Assembly: GCA_016871715.1 (NCBI GenBank)
Contig: VHCO01000030.1
Coordinates: forward strand, 1-46,958
DNA: 46,958 nt
Reading direction: 5' to 3'
Origin: Verrucomicrobiota bacterium
GTDB lineage: Bacteria; Verrucomicrobiota; Verrucomicrobiia; Limisphaerales; J093
The notes beneath the pieces were generated by a model. The model saw only the letters and a list, made by a program, of their open reading frames with translations, was not told the DNA's origin and ran no database searches. Below, piece after piece: positions 6,965-14,532 of this stretch (the first letter of the stretch is position 1; every line of letters starts with the position of its first letter). The position numbers and the translations under genes are program-made.

Positions 6965-8820
6965 GGCGCACGGCTCTCCCTGACGACGTTGAGGACACGT
7001 CTGAGGCTGGATTCGGCTTCGCGGATGGCATCGTCCTTCTCCAGTAGCGCCAGATAGTCGAGGTCGCCCTGTATTTCCTCCGGGCTGAGACTGCCCAGCA
7101 ATTCGTCCTCAAGGCGGTAGACCGACATGAGTTGCCGCAGTTGGGGCCAGTGCTGGAGGCATAGTGGCAGGTCGTCCACATGAACCCACCAGAGCATCTC
7201 GAAGGCGTTGAAATCGTCGCGGCGGCGGTCGAGGTCGGCCAGGAGGCGTTTGTCCGGCGCCCTTGGCAACGTGACGCTGCAAATCACCCGTTCATCCGCA
7301 AGTTGGGCAAGCAGGATGTTGGCCGCTGCGTCGGGCGCCACGGCACTGAGATCGATGAGCTTCGGCGGGAAGAACCCCATTTCGTTGGCCTTGCCCATCA
7401 GGTAGTCTCGGGCCGTTGCCATGACCTCTGCGCTCCGGTAGGCAATCAGGATTCGGTCTTGCCGGCTGGTGACGAAGAGGGACGCGGCAATCGCATCCAG
7501 CAAATCCACGATGTTCAGGACATCCATGGAGGAAGACGAAGAGGCAACTTCGTTCATGACCTCAACGCTGGACTTACACGACGTATCGAAGTCCAGCCCG
7601 TACGGGTTCACGCCATGTCGCTCGGCCCATTTGCGGATTGCGGCCGTCTCCGGGCTCTCCGGCAACGTGTTGGCGACCAACTGAGCGCGCTGCACGAGCG
7701 GATTCAACCGGGCCGGCCAGCGGTCGCCTTCCTCCGGTTCGGACTGGAGGACAACCCAGTCGCGATAGATCGCTTGCGCGGCCGGCGTCATGAGGCCGAC
7801 GCCCTCGACGATACCGGCCCTGATAAACTCATCATGTTCGACCGCGAGGAGAACATCCGACGGAATAGCCTCGAACGCGAGATACAGGTAGTCATTGCGG
7901 ATGCGGTTGCAGGCTCTCGCAAGAGCCTCGGCAACAGGGCGTCGATTGCCGCCGCGTTCATAGTCGTATGCCATCAGCAGGCGCAGAGCCTGCCGCGGAT
8001 TGCCGCCGGAGAACCCCGCGATGGCAGGCAGAACGTCGCGCCGTCCGGCCTCGTAGAGTCCTAAGCGCTTGGACAGAAGCTCTTGAATCTGGCTTGTGCC
8101 GAGAGGTGGGATGAACACCTGAGGCGCGCGTTGCCAGGCGAGGTTGCGTCCGAAAAGGTGAACGGCATTGACCTCGAACAGGGTCTTGAACTCTCCAAGC
8201 AGATTGAGCACAGGCGTAAGCGACTCGATCCCTGCGGATCCGGGCGGGAACTTGTCCACCCCTTCGCAGACGAGGCGAAGCGCGCGGCCCGCTTGCTGCT
8301 GAAGCGCCTCGATCAGCGCCCGGCACTGGCGTTCGGCCAGGTCGCTGTGTTCTGCGATGCGGTCGTGTACTCTCCGCAGAATGTCGGCCTCCGGCACGGA
8401 CGACGGGGGAGTCGTCAGCACCCTGCACAGGGCCGGCCAGTCTGCGACTGAGACATCGGGGAAGTCCGCTGGAGCGAACCCGCCGGGAATACTCACGCCT
8501 CGTGCGGAAGCCGTCTGCACCAGTCTAGCGAGCGCATAGCCCCAGAAACCGCCCGGCGACATTGCCGGCGCTTCCCGGTCAAACGCCACCAGTAGGTCCG
8601 GCTTGCGCCCTTCGCCAACCATCAGCGCGTTCAGAAGCGTGGACTTGCCGACTCCGATCTGGCCACCAAGAAGCAGCGGCTCCCGGCTTTCGTTATCCGC
8701 CCACTTCACAAGGCGGGCCAATTCTTCGAGCCTGGCGTCAACGAACAGGAGATCCAACTCCTCCCGCGTCTGGAGAGCCAGCCCCTCGTCGAAGTTGACG
8801 CCGTTGGCCTGTCGCTTCAC
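6961..8820 (-). CDS. STAND/AAA-like P-loop NTPase, third gene of SIR2-HerA operon
   Basis: 619 residues from a GTG at 8820. That start is supported by AGGAG six to seven bases upstream and by a GTGA overlap with the HerA stop. Walker A is GGQIGVGKST (52-61). A Walker B-like strand (LRLVCEGVDKFP, about 181-192) has the acidic-G-x-D-K form common in STAND/AAA_16 NTPases. After that come a winged-helix-like stretch (RQALRLLMAYDYERGG) and a large C-terminal half of about 300 residues without known motifs, which could be the sensing region. STAND proteins act as switches that oligomerise on ligand binding. Two-gene SIR2-HerA systems do not need this gene, so its coupling here suggests an extended variant. 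Confidence 0.8.
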   Translation of the reverse strand: MKRQANGVNFDEGLALQTREELDLLFVDARLEELARLVKWADNESREPLLLGGQIGVGKSTLLNALMVGEGRKPDLLVAFDREAPAMSPGGFWGYALARLVQTASARGVSIPGGFAPADFPDVSVADWPALCRVLTTPPSSVPEADILRRVHDRIAEHSDLAERQCRALIEALQQQAGRALRLVCEGVDKFPPGSAGIESLTPVLNLLGEFKTLFEVNAVHLFGRNLAWQRAPQVFIPPLGTSQIQELLSKRLGLYEAGRRDVLPAIAGFSGGNPRQALRLLMAYDYERGGNRRPVAEALARACNRIRNDYLYLAFEAIPSDVLLAVEHDEFIRAGIVEGVGLMTPAAQAIYRDWVVLQSEPEEGDRWPARLNPLVQRAQLVANTLPESPETAAIRKWAERHGVNPYGLDFDTSCKSSVEVMNEVASSSSSMDVLNIVDLLDAIAASLFVTSRQDRILIAYRSAEVMATARDYLMGKANEMGFFPPKLIDLSAVAPDAAANILLAQLADERVICSVTLPRAPDKRLLADLDRRRDDFNAFEMLWWVHVDDLPLCLQHWPQLRQLMSVYRLEDELLGSLSPEEIQGDLDYLALLEKDDAIREAESSLRRVLNVVRESRAP

Positions 8821-10568
8821 GAACTTCTCCTGCTCTGCCGGCGCATGTTTTCGACGGCCTGAACGAGCGCGGGCGTTCGGCCGGTTCTGGCCCATTCTGA
8901 CCAGAACTCGATAGTGGCGCTCCGAGGTCTGTCGTTCTCTGAGGGCGCGGTGATGCGGACCCGGCTGGGCAACAACACGGCATCGCCCACGATGAGCGCC
9001 TCTCCGATGTCAAGAACGGGAAGCATGTCCATGAACCCCTCCAGGCTGTCCGGCATGAGTCCTTTGACTTTGGCCTGGTCTGCACCGTTCGTGAGACGCA
9101 ACGCCAAGAAGTTGTTGCACTGACTCAGGATTGTGTCACTCACGTCGGAGGGACGCTGACTCACGACCAACAGGGCCACGCCGTACTTGCGGCCCTCCTT
9201 GGCAATGCGCTCGAAGTTCTCCAAAGCCCGCCGCTCCGGCGCGTCGGTTTCGGACCGCTGCGGCAGATACAGGTGAGCCTCGTCGCAGACCAGTGCGACC
9301 GGCACCCGGCTAGCCTGCGGCGTCCAGAATTGGACCTGGTAGATCAGCCGGGCAACCAGTCCGACGATCACGGAAAGGACGTCGGCAGGGACTTCGGAGA
9401 AGTCAATCACCTTGATGCGATGGTTCTTCTCGGTCCAATCCATCAACTGGGATGCAATTCCGTGCAACGCTTCGTACTTCTGGAGGTCCGGCGGCCCTTG
9501 AAACATGAATCCATATCGCTTGTCGCCGAGTTTCGCCCCCATCCGCACAAGCAGTCGGCTGAACTGGCCGAAGAACTTCCCTTGCTTCATGCCCCGCTCG
9601 CCTTGTTCCTTCTCCTCGTTCAGTTCCTTGAGCGCCGCCATGACTTCATCGATTCCGAACGGGACCGGGGCATTGATGGTCAAAGCGGAAATGACATCGT
9701 TCTTCTTGATGGCTTCCAACTTCCGGCGCTTGGACGCCAGGACTTGGTCCTGAAACACCATGACCTGGTTGTGAGCGCTGAACTCGGAGCGATCGATGAA
9801 CATCGCCTGAAGTTCTTCCGAATTCAGGAGCCAATAGGGCAGATAGAGGAGCGTGGAATCAGTCTTGCCGATGTCATCGGGGCCGGCTACGCGGAGATGG
9901 GAGGCGTAACTCAGACTCGAGTATTCTCCGTGGAGGTCGAAGACTACAACGTTTGCCGAGGGCAGTTCCTTTGCCCGTTCGAGGATGGTAGCCACCGTCC
10001 AGGACTTACCGGAACCGGTGCTGCCCAGCAGTGCTGCATGGCGTTGGAAGAACTTGTCGCCGTCCACGTAGGCCGTGGCTTTCGGATCTAAGGTGTAGAC
10101 GCCAAGGTCGAGCGCTTTCGTTGACGCGGCCTCCTTGGACAGCAGACCCATGAAGCGCTGCAGCTCCTTGTCCTCAAGGGCGTAGCACCAAGCATCAATA
10201 TCCGGCACATCGATGAAGGAACGTGAGAATACGTTCGTCTTCGTTCCCTTCCTTGCGCACACGCTGCCAACCAGGACCACGACCACGGAATTGATTTCCC
10301 GCTCCAGCACCGTTGTTCCGCTGGGGCCGGGGGATTCCTTCGCGTCCTTGTCCCTGCGGTCCGGCTCGGCCAGGGCCCGTTGGACGCGGTCAACCATGGC
10401 GATGAGCCACTCCTCCACCGGATTGGCAGTACGGATGGCCACCAGCTTGCCGACCCGTGCGTGAGGAAGGCGCGCGGGTTCGACATTGATTGTGACCCGG
10501 CGCGTGTCAACGGCAACCACTCGCCCCAGAAGCGAGGGACTCTTGTCTGACAAATCGAAGATCGGCAT
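8817..10568 (-). CDS. herA: HerA-family ATPase/DNA translocase
   Basis: 583 residues from ATG 10568. An N-terminal HAS-barrel-like region (about 10-110) is followed by the HerA/FtsK-type motor: Walker A GSTGSGKS (182-189), Walker B VALVCDEAH (424-432), the SQRPSDVSDTI segment (470-480), and a conserved ALRLTNGADQ with a candidate arginine finger at 491. HerA proteins form hexamers that move on or pack DNA. Next to a SIR2 protein they form the known SIR2-HerA antiphage complex, in which NAD+ hydrolysis and nuclease activity follow infection. The gene lies 11 bases after sir2, with GGAG of its ribosome site touching the sir2 stop. Its own stop overlaps the GTG of the next gene. Confidence 0.92.
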   Translation of the reverse strand: MPIFDLSDKSPSLLGRVVAVDTRRVTINVEPARLPHARVGKLVAIRTANPVEEWLIAMVDRVQRALAEPDRRDKDAKESPGPSGTTVLEREINSVVVVLVGSVCARKGTKTNVFSRSFIDVPDIDAWCYALEDKELQRFMGLLSKEAASTKALDLGVYTLDPKATAYVDGDKFFQRHAALLGSTGSGKSWTVATILERAKELPSANVVVFDLHGEYSSLSYASHLRVAGPDDIGKTDSTLLYLPYWLLNSEELQAMFIDRSEFSAHNQVMVFQDQVLASKRRKLEAIKKNDVISALTINAPVPFGIDEVMAALKELNEEKEQGERGMKQGKFFGQFSRLLVRMGAKLGDKRYGFMFQGPPDLQKYEALHGIASQLMDWTEKNHRIKVIDFSEVPADVLSVIVGLVARLIYQVQFWTPQASRVPVALVCDEAHLYLPQRSETDAPERRALENFERIAKEGRKYGVALLVVSQRPSDVSDTILSQCNNFLALRLTNGADQAKVKGLMPDSLEGFMDMLPVLDIGEALIVGDAVLLPSRVRITAPSENDRPRSATIEFWSEWARTGRTPALVQAVENMRRQSRRSS

Positions 10569-10579
10569 ACGCGTGTCTC

Positions 10580-11665
10580 CTACATGACTGCTCCCACGAA
10601 GGTCTTGACGCTCCACAAGTCTCTGCTGTCAACAAGAAATGCGTCGACGTTCCCTGGGCTGACGATGATCGAATCCTTCTTGTCTCCATCGGGCTTCTGG
10701 CAAATTGCCCAGAGGTCCTTGCTGAGCCGAACCCATTGCTCGATTCGCGACGACCAGTCGCGCGTAACGACGATTCCGGCACAACCCTCCTCGGCCAGTT
10801 TCGTCTTGATACGTTTCTGAATGTGGTCGTCATTGAAACCGTAACCTACGACCAGAAACGCGGTGGCGCCGGCAATGGCGTTATCGGCCTCTGTGAACCG
10901 CTCCCTCTTGATCCCAACTTCCGCGAGTTTGGACTTGCCGGGTGTGATCATTGCCCGTCGCCACCCGGCGGGGGGACCTGCATCCGTCATACGATCACAA
11001 CGCAGCAAGCGTTCCTCCTGGTCGTCCTCAAACCAGTTGATGGAGCCGTGCACCTTGTGCAGACGGATGTGCGGACGGTAGCGGGTGACAGTCTCCCAAG
11101 CCTTGCCTCGCGACTCACGAGTCTGCGTCAACATGGCGTCACCTGCGGCAACCCCATTCCGTCGGCACGTACTTCCGGCCACAAAACCGTCGGTGAACGG
11201 GATTCCAAGAGCATCGCAGGTATGCTCGACAAGCATGTCGTAGTTCGGCGTTACGACGTGCTGGATCGGGTTTGTTGGCGGCAGGCCGTCCACCAGTTTC
11301 TTCAGAAGTCCCGACAGCGGCGGGACATCCTGACCTGTTGCCACTCGCCAAGCCCAATCGTGATCTATGCCGGCAACGAAAGCTCCGGTCACCGCCACGA
11401 TGCGGTTCACTAAGCTCTTCTCCGTGGCCGCATCCAGCGATTCCTCAAGGCTCTTGCCGGCCTTCAGGGCGTCCAGCACCTGTGCCCATTGCTGGCCTTC
11501 GGTTGCCGATCCTGGCTTGACGCGGGCGCACAGCTCTTTGGCAAGCGCTGGCATTCCAAAGCGGGCATCCAATGCACAGGAGGCGCCCGTCCCAACAACG
11601 AGCACCGGGTGCCGTTTCAGGATGCGCTGGAACTCCGCAAAAGCCGTGTCCACATCGAAACTCAT
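10580..11665 (-). CDS. SIR2-family NADase-like defence effector
   Basis: 361 residues from ATG 11665. The SIR2 nucleotide-binding features are clear: VVGTGAS (23-29), VVTPNYDMLVEH with N141 and D143, the catalytic His in KVHGSINW (H206), and the second Rossmann strand with VVGYGFNDDHI (272-282). The C-terminal 80 residues are specific to this branch. SIR2 domains of defence systems hydrolyse NAD+ rather than deacetylate. Together with the following HerA gene this is the SIR2-HerA arrangement. An upstream in-frame Met at 11701 is less likely because it adds a tail before the usual start of the fold. No clear promoter was seen; the region upstream is filled by gene debris. Confidence 0.9.
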   Translation of the reverse strand: MSFDVDTAFAEFQRILKRHPVLVVGTGASCALDARFGMPALAKELCARVKPGSATEGQQWAQVLDALKAGKSLEESLDAATEKSLVNRIVAVTGAFVAGIDHDWAWRVATGQDVPPLSGLLKKLVDGLPPTNPIQHVVTPNYDMLVEHTCDALGIPFTDGFVAGSTCRRNGVAAGDAMLTQTRESRGKAWETVTRYRPHIRLHKVHGSINWFEDDQEERLLRCDRMTDAGPPAGWRRAMITPGKSKLAEVGIKRERFTEADNAIAGATAFLVVGYGFNDDHIQKRIKTKLAEEGCAGIVVTRDWSSRIEQWVRLSKDLWAICQKPDGDKKDSIIVSPGNVDAFLVDSRDLWSVKTFVGAVM

Positions 11666-11709
11666 GATGTCACTCTGCAATAATCTGGCACCTTCTGACA
11701 AGATTCAGC

Positions 11710-11850
11710 CTACGCGACCATGCGGCGGCTGGGAACGTGGAGCCAATGGAGGATGACGTCGATCGAGGCATTCCCGCCGGCTTGAGCGGCCTTGCGCGCC
11801 GATTCAAAATGCTGGTTGAGTTCGGTGTCAAAAGCCAGGGGCCTCCCATT
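11710..11850 (-). pseudogene. C-terminal fragment of an unknown gene
   Basis: A minus-strand frame ends at 11710 and encodes DTELNQHFESARKAAQAGG, NASIDVILHW and LHVPSRRMVA. It reads like the folded end of a real protein but differs from the end of the intact TIR gene. It joins the preceding TIR remnant by a frame change near 11850. It may be the tail of a deleted gene that was replaced by TIR sequence. Confidence 0.4.
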
Positions 11851-12046
11851 GCGCCCAGTCCGACCCGAACGCGCAAAGGGAAGGATGAAGGAAGAACGCA
11901 GAATGAAGAATTTCTGCCTTCTGCCTTCTACATTCTGCCTTCGCTTCCGGCCCGTCCGCCCGCAACCGCTCCGCCAGCGGGCGCACCACCGCCTTGTCCT
12001 TGCTGCTGTGGCTCAGGAAAACGTCGTATTGGAATTCGGCACTCAC
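11828..12046 (-). pseudogene. TIR remnant with heptamer-hairpin replacement
   Basis: From a GTG at 12046, with GGAG seven bases upstream, the frame gives 72 residues: the TIR N-terminus (EFQYDVFLSHSSKDKAVVRP), then 26 codons of heptamer-derived sequence in place of 37 TIR codons, then AFGSDWAQWEA and a stop. Everything after the catalytic-Glu region is missing. The replaced stretch is the same one as in the copies at 3622 and 6045, but the heptamers differ (GAAGGAT, GAAGGAA and TTCTGCC families). The gene starts four bases after the stop of the ORF6N gene and lies just before sir2, so it marks another module boundary. It is probably not a working TIR enzyme. Confidence 0.78.
11873..11950. repeat. 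Opposed heptamer arrays (hairpin-like), second sequence family
   Basis: Units such as GAAGGAT, GAAGGAA and GAACGCA on one arm face TTCTGCC, TTCTGCC and TTCTACA on the other, so the arms can pair. The flanks are again CGAACGC and CCCGTCC. The position is the same as in the copies at 3850 and 6183, but the repeat sequence is different. Confidence 0.75.
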
Positions 12047-12050
12047 GATT

Positions 12051-12623
12051 TCACTCCGCTGCGTCATCGTTGGCAACGTGGAAGCCGATCTGCCGCCGCT
12101 TCGGCTCCGGTTGGGGCGGCGGATCGAGGATGTCCATGACGCGCTGGAGGACTTCGACGATGGCCGTCTCGTGCAAGTCCAGGCGGCTTTTCAGTTCCTT
12201 CTCCAGTTCGGCCAGCTTGCGGGCGAGTTGCCGGTCGTCCGAGAGCACGGCTCGCATCTTCACGAACGCACGGACGAAGAAGACGCTCATCTGGGTGGCC
12301 TGCGGGCTGTTCAGAACGTTCGCCGCCATGATCGCGCCGTGCTCGGTGAAGACGTAGGGCAGGTATTTGATATTCTGCCCGCGCTTCAAGGTCGCAAATT
12401 GCGACCTTGAACGCAGCAGCCTGACGGCTTCGGCGTTGGTCAGGCGGAACGCAAAGTCGGGAGGAAACCTCTCGGCGTTGCGTTTCACCTGCTCATTGAG
12501 CCGTTTGGTGGGAACGCCATAAAGCCGGGCCAGGTCCGTGTCGAGGATAACTCGCTCTTCCCGCACGACGTGGAGGAGGGGTTCCACGGGTTCTGGCACA
12601 GCAAGTTGGAGTTTCTTCCTCAT
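12051..12623 (-). CDS. ORF6N domain protein
   Basis: 190 residues. The N-terminal half has the ORF6N pattern: REERVILDTDLARLYGV (about 21-37), TKRLNEQVKRNAERFP, and PYVFTEHGAIMAANVLNSP. A helical C-terminus (SDDRQLARKLAELEKELKSR) looks like a coiled coil. ORF6N/KilA-N proteins are DNA-binding proteins of phages and mobile elements, and many bacteria carry them as accessory genes or possible abortive-infection factors. The gene begins nine bases after a 37-codon TIR stub and ends four bases before the next TIR remnant. A likely role is DNA binding or regulation; the exact function is unknown. Confidence 0.85.
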   Translation of the reverse strand: MRKKLQLAVPEPVEPLLHVVREERVILDTDLARLYGVPTKRLNEQVKRNAERFPPDFAFRLTNAEAVRLLRSRSQFATLKRGQNIKYLPYVFTEHGAIMAANVLNSPQATQMSVFFVRAFVKMRAVLSDDRQLARKLAELEKELKSRLDLHETAIVEVLQRVMDILDPPPQPEPKRRQIGFHVANDDAAE

Positions 12624-12632
12624 GGTTTCATG

Positions 12633-12746
12633 TCACCGCCGGCATCGCAGACCCGCCAGCTTCAGCCGTTCTGCCAGCGGCCGCACCCCCGCCTTGTCCT
12701 TCGAACTGTGGCTCAGAAAAACGTCGTATTGGATTTCCTTGGGCAT
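12633..12746 (-). pseudogene. TIR N-terminal stub (37 codons)
   Basis: ATG 12746 with AAAAGGA eight bases upstream begins EIQYDVFLSHSSKDKAGVRP and ends right after AERLKLAGLR at a TGA. Truncation falls at the same point where the other copies carry heptamer arrays, namely the start of the BB loop. The ORF6N gene starts nine bases later. It may be only a leader that delivers ribosomes to the ORF6N gene, or a leftover of recombination. It is the first open frame of the minus-strand island. Confidence 0.65.
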
Positions 12747-12752
12747 GGTCAT

Positions 12753-12914
12753 TTCCTTTTCACGCGGTAGGGAACGCCTTCCTCTACCGGGGAGGCATTC
12801 CGTACGTTCCGCATGATCCGTGGTTGAATCATCATGATCCTGGAGCGGCAGCGTAGCGGAGCGGGAAATCGGCAGCAACGGGAACTTTGCGAAAAGCTTT
12901 GATTCTGATAAAAC
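12753..12914. promoter_or_regulatory. Divergent intergenic region between defence island and glycan genes
   Basis: This is the only gap in the left third of the window where genes diverge, so promoters for both the minus-strand island and the plus-strand hydrolase run must lie here or be absent. The stretch contains partly palindromic bits (ATCATCATGATCC) and an AT-richer segment just before 12915. No convincing -10/-35 pair was identified. Confidence 0.4.
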
Positions 12915-14522
12915 ATGGCCATGAAACGTCTCCTCACCACCCTGCTGCTCGCGCCGCTGGCCATGCTCCATTCCGTCGGTGCGCCGGAATCGCAACTCCA
13001 GCCAGCCAGCCCAGCACAAGGGCGTCCTTCGCGGCCTAGCGTTGGCGCGATTCGTTGGGATGCATGGTCGGGCGGCCGGGTGACCGAGGAAGTTCAACGC
13101 ACGTTGGGGCCGGCGAAATATCATGATCGGCTGCCGTGGTTTGCGGAGGTGAAGGGCGACAAGCAGGTGCGAATTGACGGCAGTCGGCCGGGGATCATGG
13201 ATCGGGAAAAGGATCACAGCTATCACCGTCAGGCCGTGTTTCCTGCCCGAGCCGCTCCAGCCGAGATCGCCTCGCACCTTCAGCGCGCACTCACCTTCGT
13301 GCGAGAACACGAGGATATCTGTGCCGCGAACACATCCATTATCTACGCCTGGAACGAACATGATGAAGGCGGATGGCTGTCGCCGACCTGGGCCTTGGGC
13401 GGCCAACCCAACACCTCGCGCTTGGATGCCATCCGTGAAGTGCTTTCGGCGCGCAAAGCCAGCCAGAATCCGGCTGAATCCGTGCCAAAGCCGATATCGC
13501 CGCGCCCCGCGAAGGTGACGGTCGGACCCCGCGAACTGATCCGCGGCCGGGACAACATGCCGTTCGTCATGGACTCGACACTGGCCACACTCCGACGGGA
13601 TCAGAACTCGTGGTTCTTCTACCACACGGTGGACTGGGGGAAGAGAATAGAGAAATGGCGCGGTACGCCGAGCAATCCGTTTGAAGCCAGGGTGTGGCAG
13701 AAGAGCCGCGACGAGCTCTTTGACCTCCGCGGCCAATACACCAACGTCCATCACGCGGGACTGTGGCTGCTGAATATCCATCGCCTGCCCGACGGGAACC
13801 TGCTGGGAGTCGTGCATGTTGAGCTTCATCCGGGACCACCGGCCGTGAACAGTGGCGAGAAATACGCGTTGGGACTCGTGTTTTCCACAGATGGCGGAGA
13901 CCGCTGGGTTTATTGTGGTGAGATCGTGCGGCCTCAAGATGCAGCCGGCAATGTGGGAGGTGCACCCTTCCTCGTGGTGGGCGACTACTTTCACGTTTAC
14001 TTCAATGACCAAGGACCCTCCGGGCGGCGCGCGGCGGTCGCCCGTGCGCCGGTTGCCGACGTGTTGAAGGCAGCTCGCCGCGGCTCGGTGACCCCGTGGC
14101 GAAAGTTCAGCGACGGCGCCTGGGAACAAGATGGCTTGACCGGGTACGGGGCGGCCGTACTCCCGCAATCGGATTTGGGCCCGGGACATCCGATCGACCT
14201 GCACGCCGATGCGGCCTGGAACCGCGCCCTGGGCCAGTACATGGTGACGAGTTGGTGCTTTGGCCGCGGCGTGGGGAGGCTGCGCCTGCACTTGTCGGAC
14301 GACGCGATTCACTTCGAGCCGCCCATCCTGGTCGACGAGGAACCCGGACAGTGGATGCCCTATTCCACGTTTCTGACCGTCGAAGGGGATCGCGAAACCG
14401 ACGACATGAACGCGGTCGGGGCCGAGTTCTTCCTCCTGATCAATCACAAGAGCGCGACGAATTACAGCGTCAATTCGCTCTGGCGACGAAAGATCACCGT
14501 CAGCCCCCAGCCGTCCCGATAA
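12915..14522 (+). CDS. Secreted fusion of collapsed GH99-like domain and sialidase-like propeller
   Basis: 535 residues; an ATG at 12921 is equally possible. An N-terminal signal peptide ([19 protein letters not shown]) points to export. Residues about 42-95 match the opening of GH99-like/WbsX proteins ([29 protein letters not shown]). Residues about 125-160 match their very end ([16 protein letters not shown]). The roughly 300 residues of barrel normally between them are missing. The rest (about 200-535) is a repeated-strand region with [11 protein letters not shown] (an Asp-box-like motif) and [19 protein letters not shown], as in sialidase-like or GH43-like propellers. The enzyme may act only through its C-terminal domain. 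It heads the glycan-degradation run and is followed ten bases later by the next gene. Confidence 0.7.
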   Translation: MAMKRLLTTLLLAPLAMLHSVGAPESQLQPASPAQGRPSRPSVGAIRWDAWSGGRVTEEVQRTLGPAKYHDRLPWFAEVKGDKQVRIDGSRPGIMDREKDHSYHRQAVFPARAAPAEIASHLQRALTFVREHEDICAANTSIIYAWNEHDEGGWLSPTWALGGQPNTSRLDAIREVLSARKASQNPAESVPKPISPRPAKVTVGPRELIRGRDNMPFVMDSTLATLRRDQNSWFFYHTVDWGKRIEKWRGTPSNPFEARVWQKSRDELFDLRGQYTNVHHAGLWLLNIHRLPDGNLLGVVHVELHPGPPAVNSGEKYALGLVFSTDGGDRWVYCGEIVRPQDAAGNVGGAPFLVVGDYFHVYFNDQGPSGRRAAVARAPVADVLKAARRGSVTPWRKFSDGAWEQDGLTGYGAAVLPQSDLGPGHPIDLHADAAWNRALGQYMVTSWCFGRGVGRLRLHLSDDAIHFEPPILVDEEPGQWMPYSTFLTVEGDRETDDMNAVGAEFFLLINHKSATNYSVNSLWRRKITVSPQPSR

Positions 14523-14532
14523 GACGACGACC

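Noticed and set aside
7180..10091. Plus-strand frames opposite the NTPase and HerA genes (7180-8064, 9273-10091)
   Set aside because: Complementary frames of strongly supported minus-strand ATPases, with no start signals or motifs.
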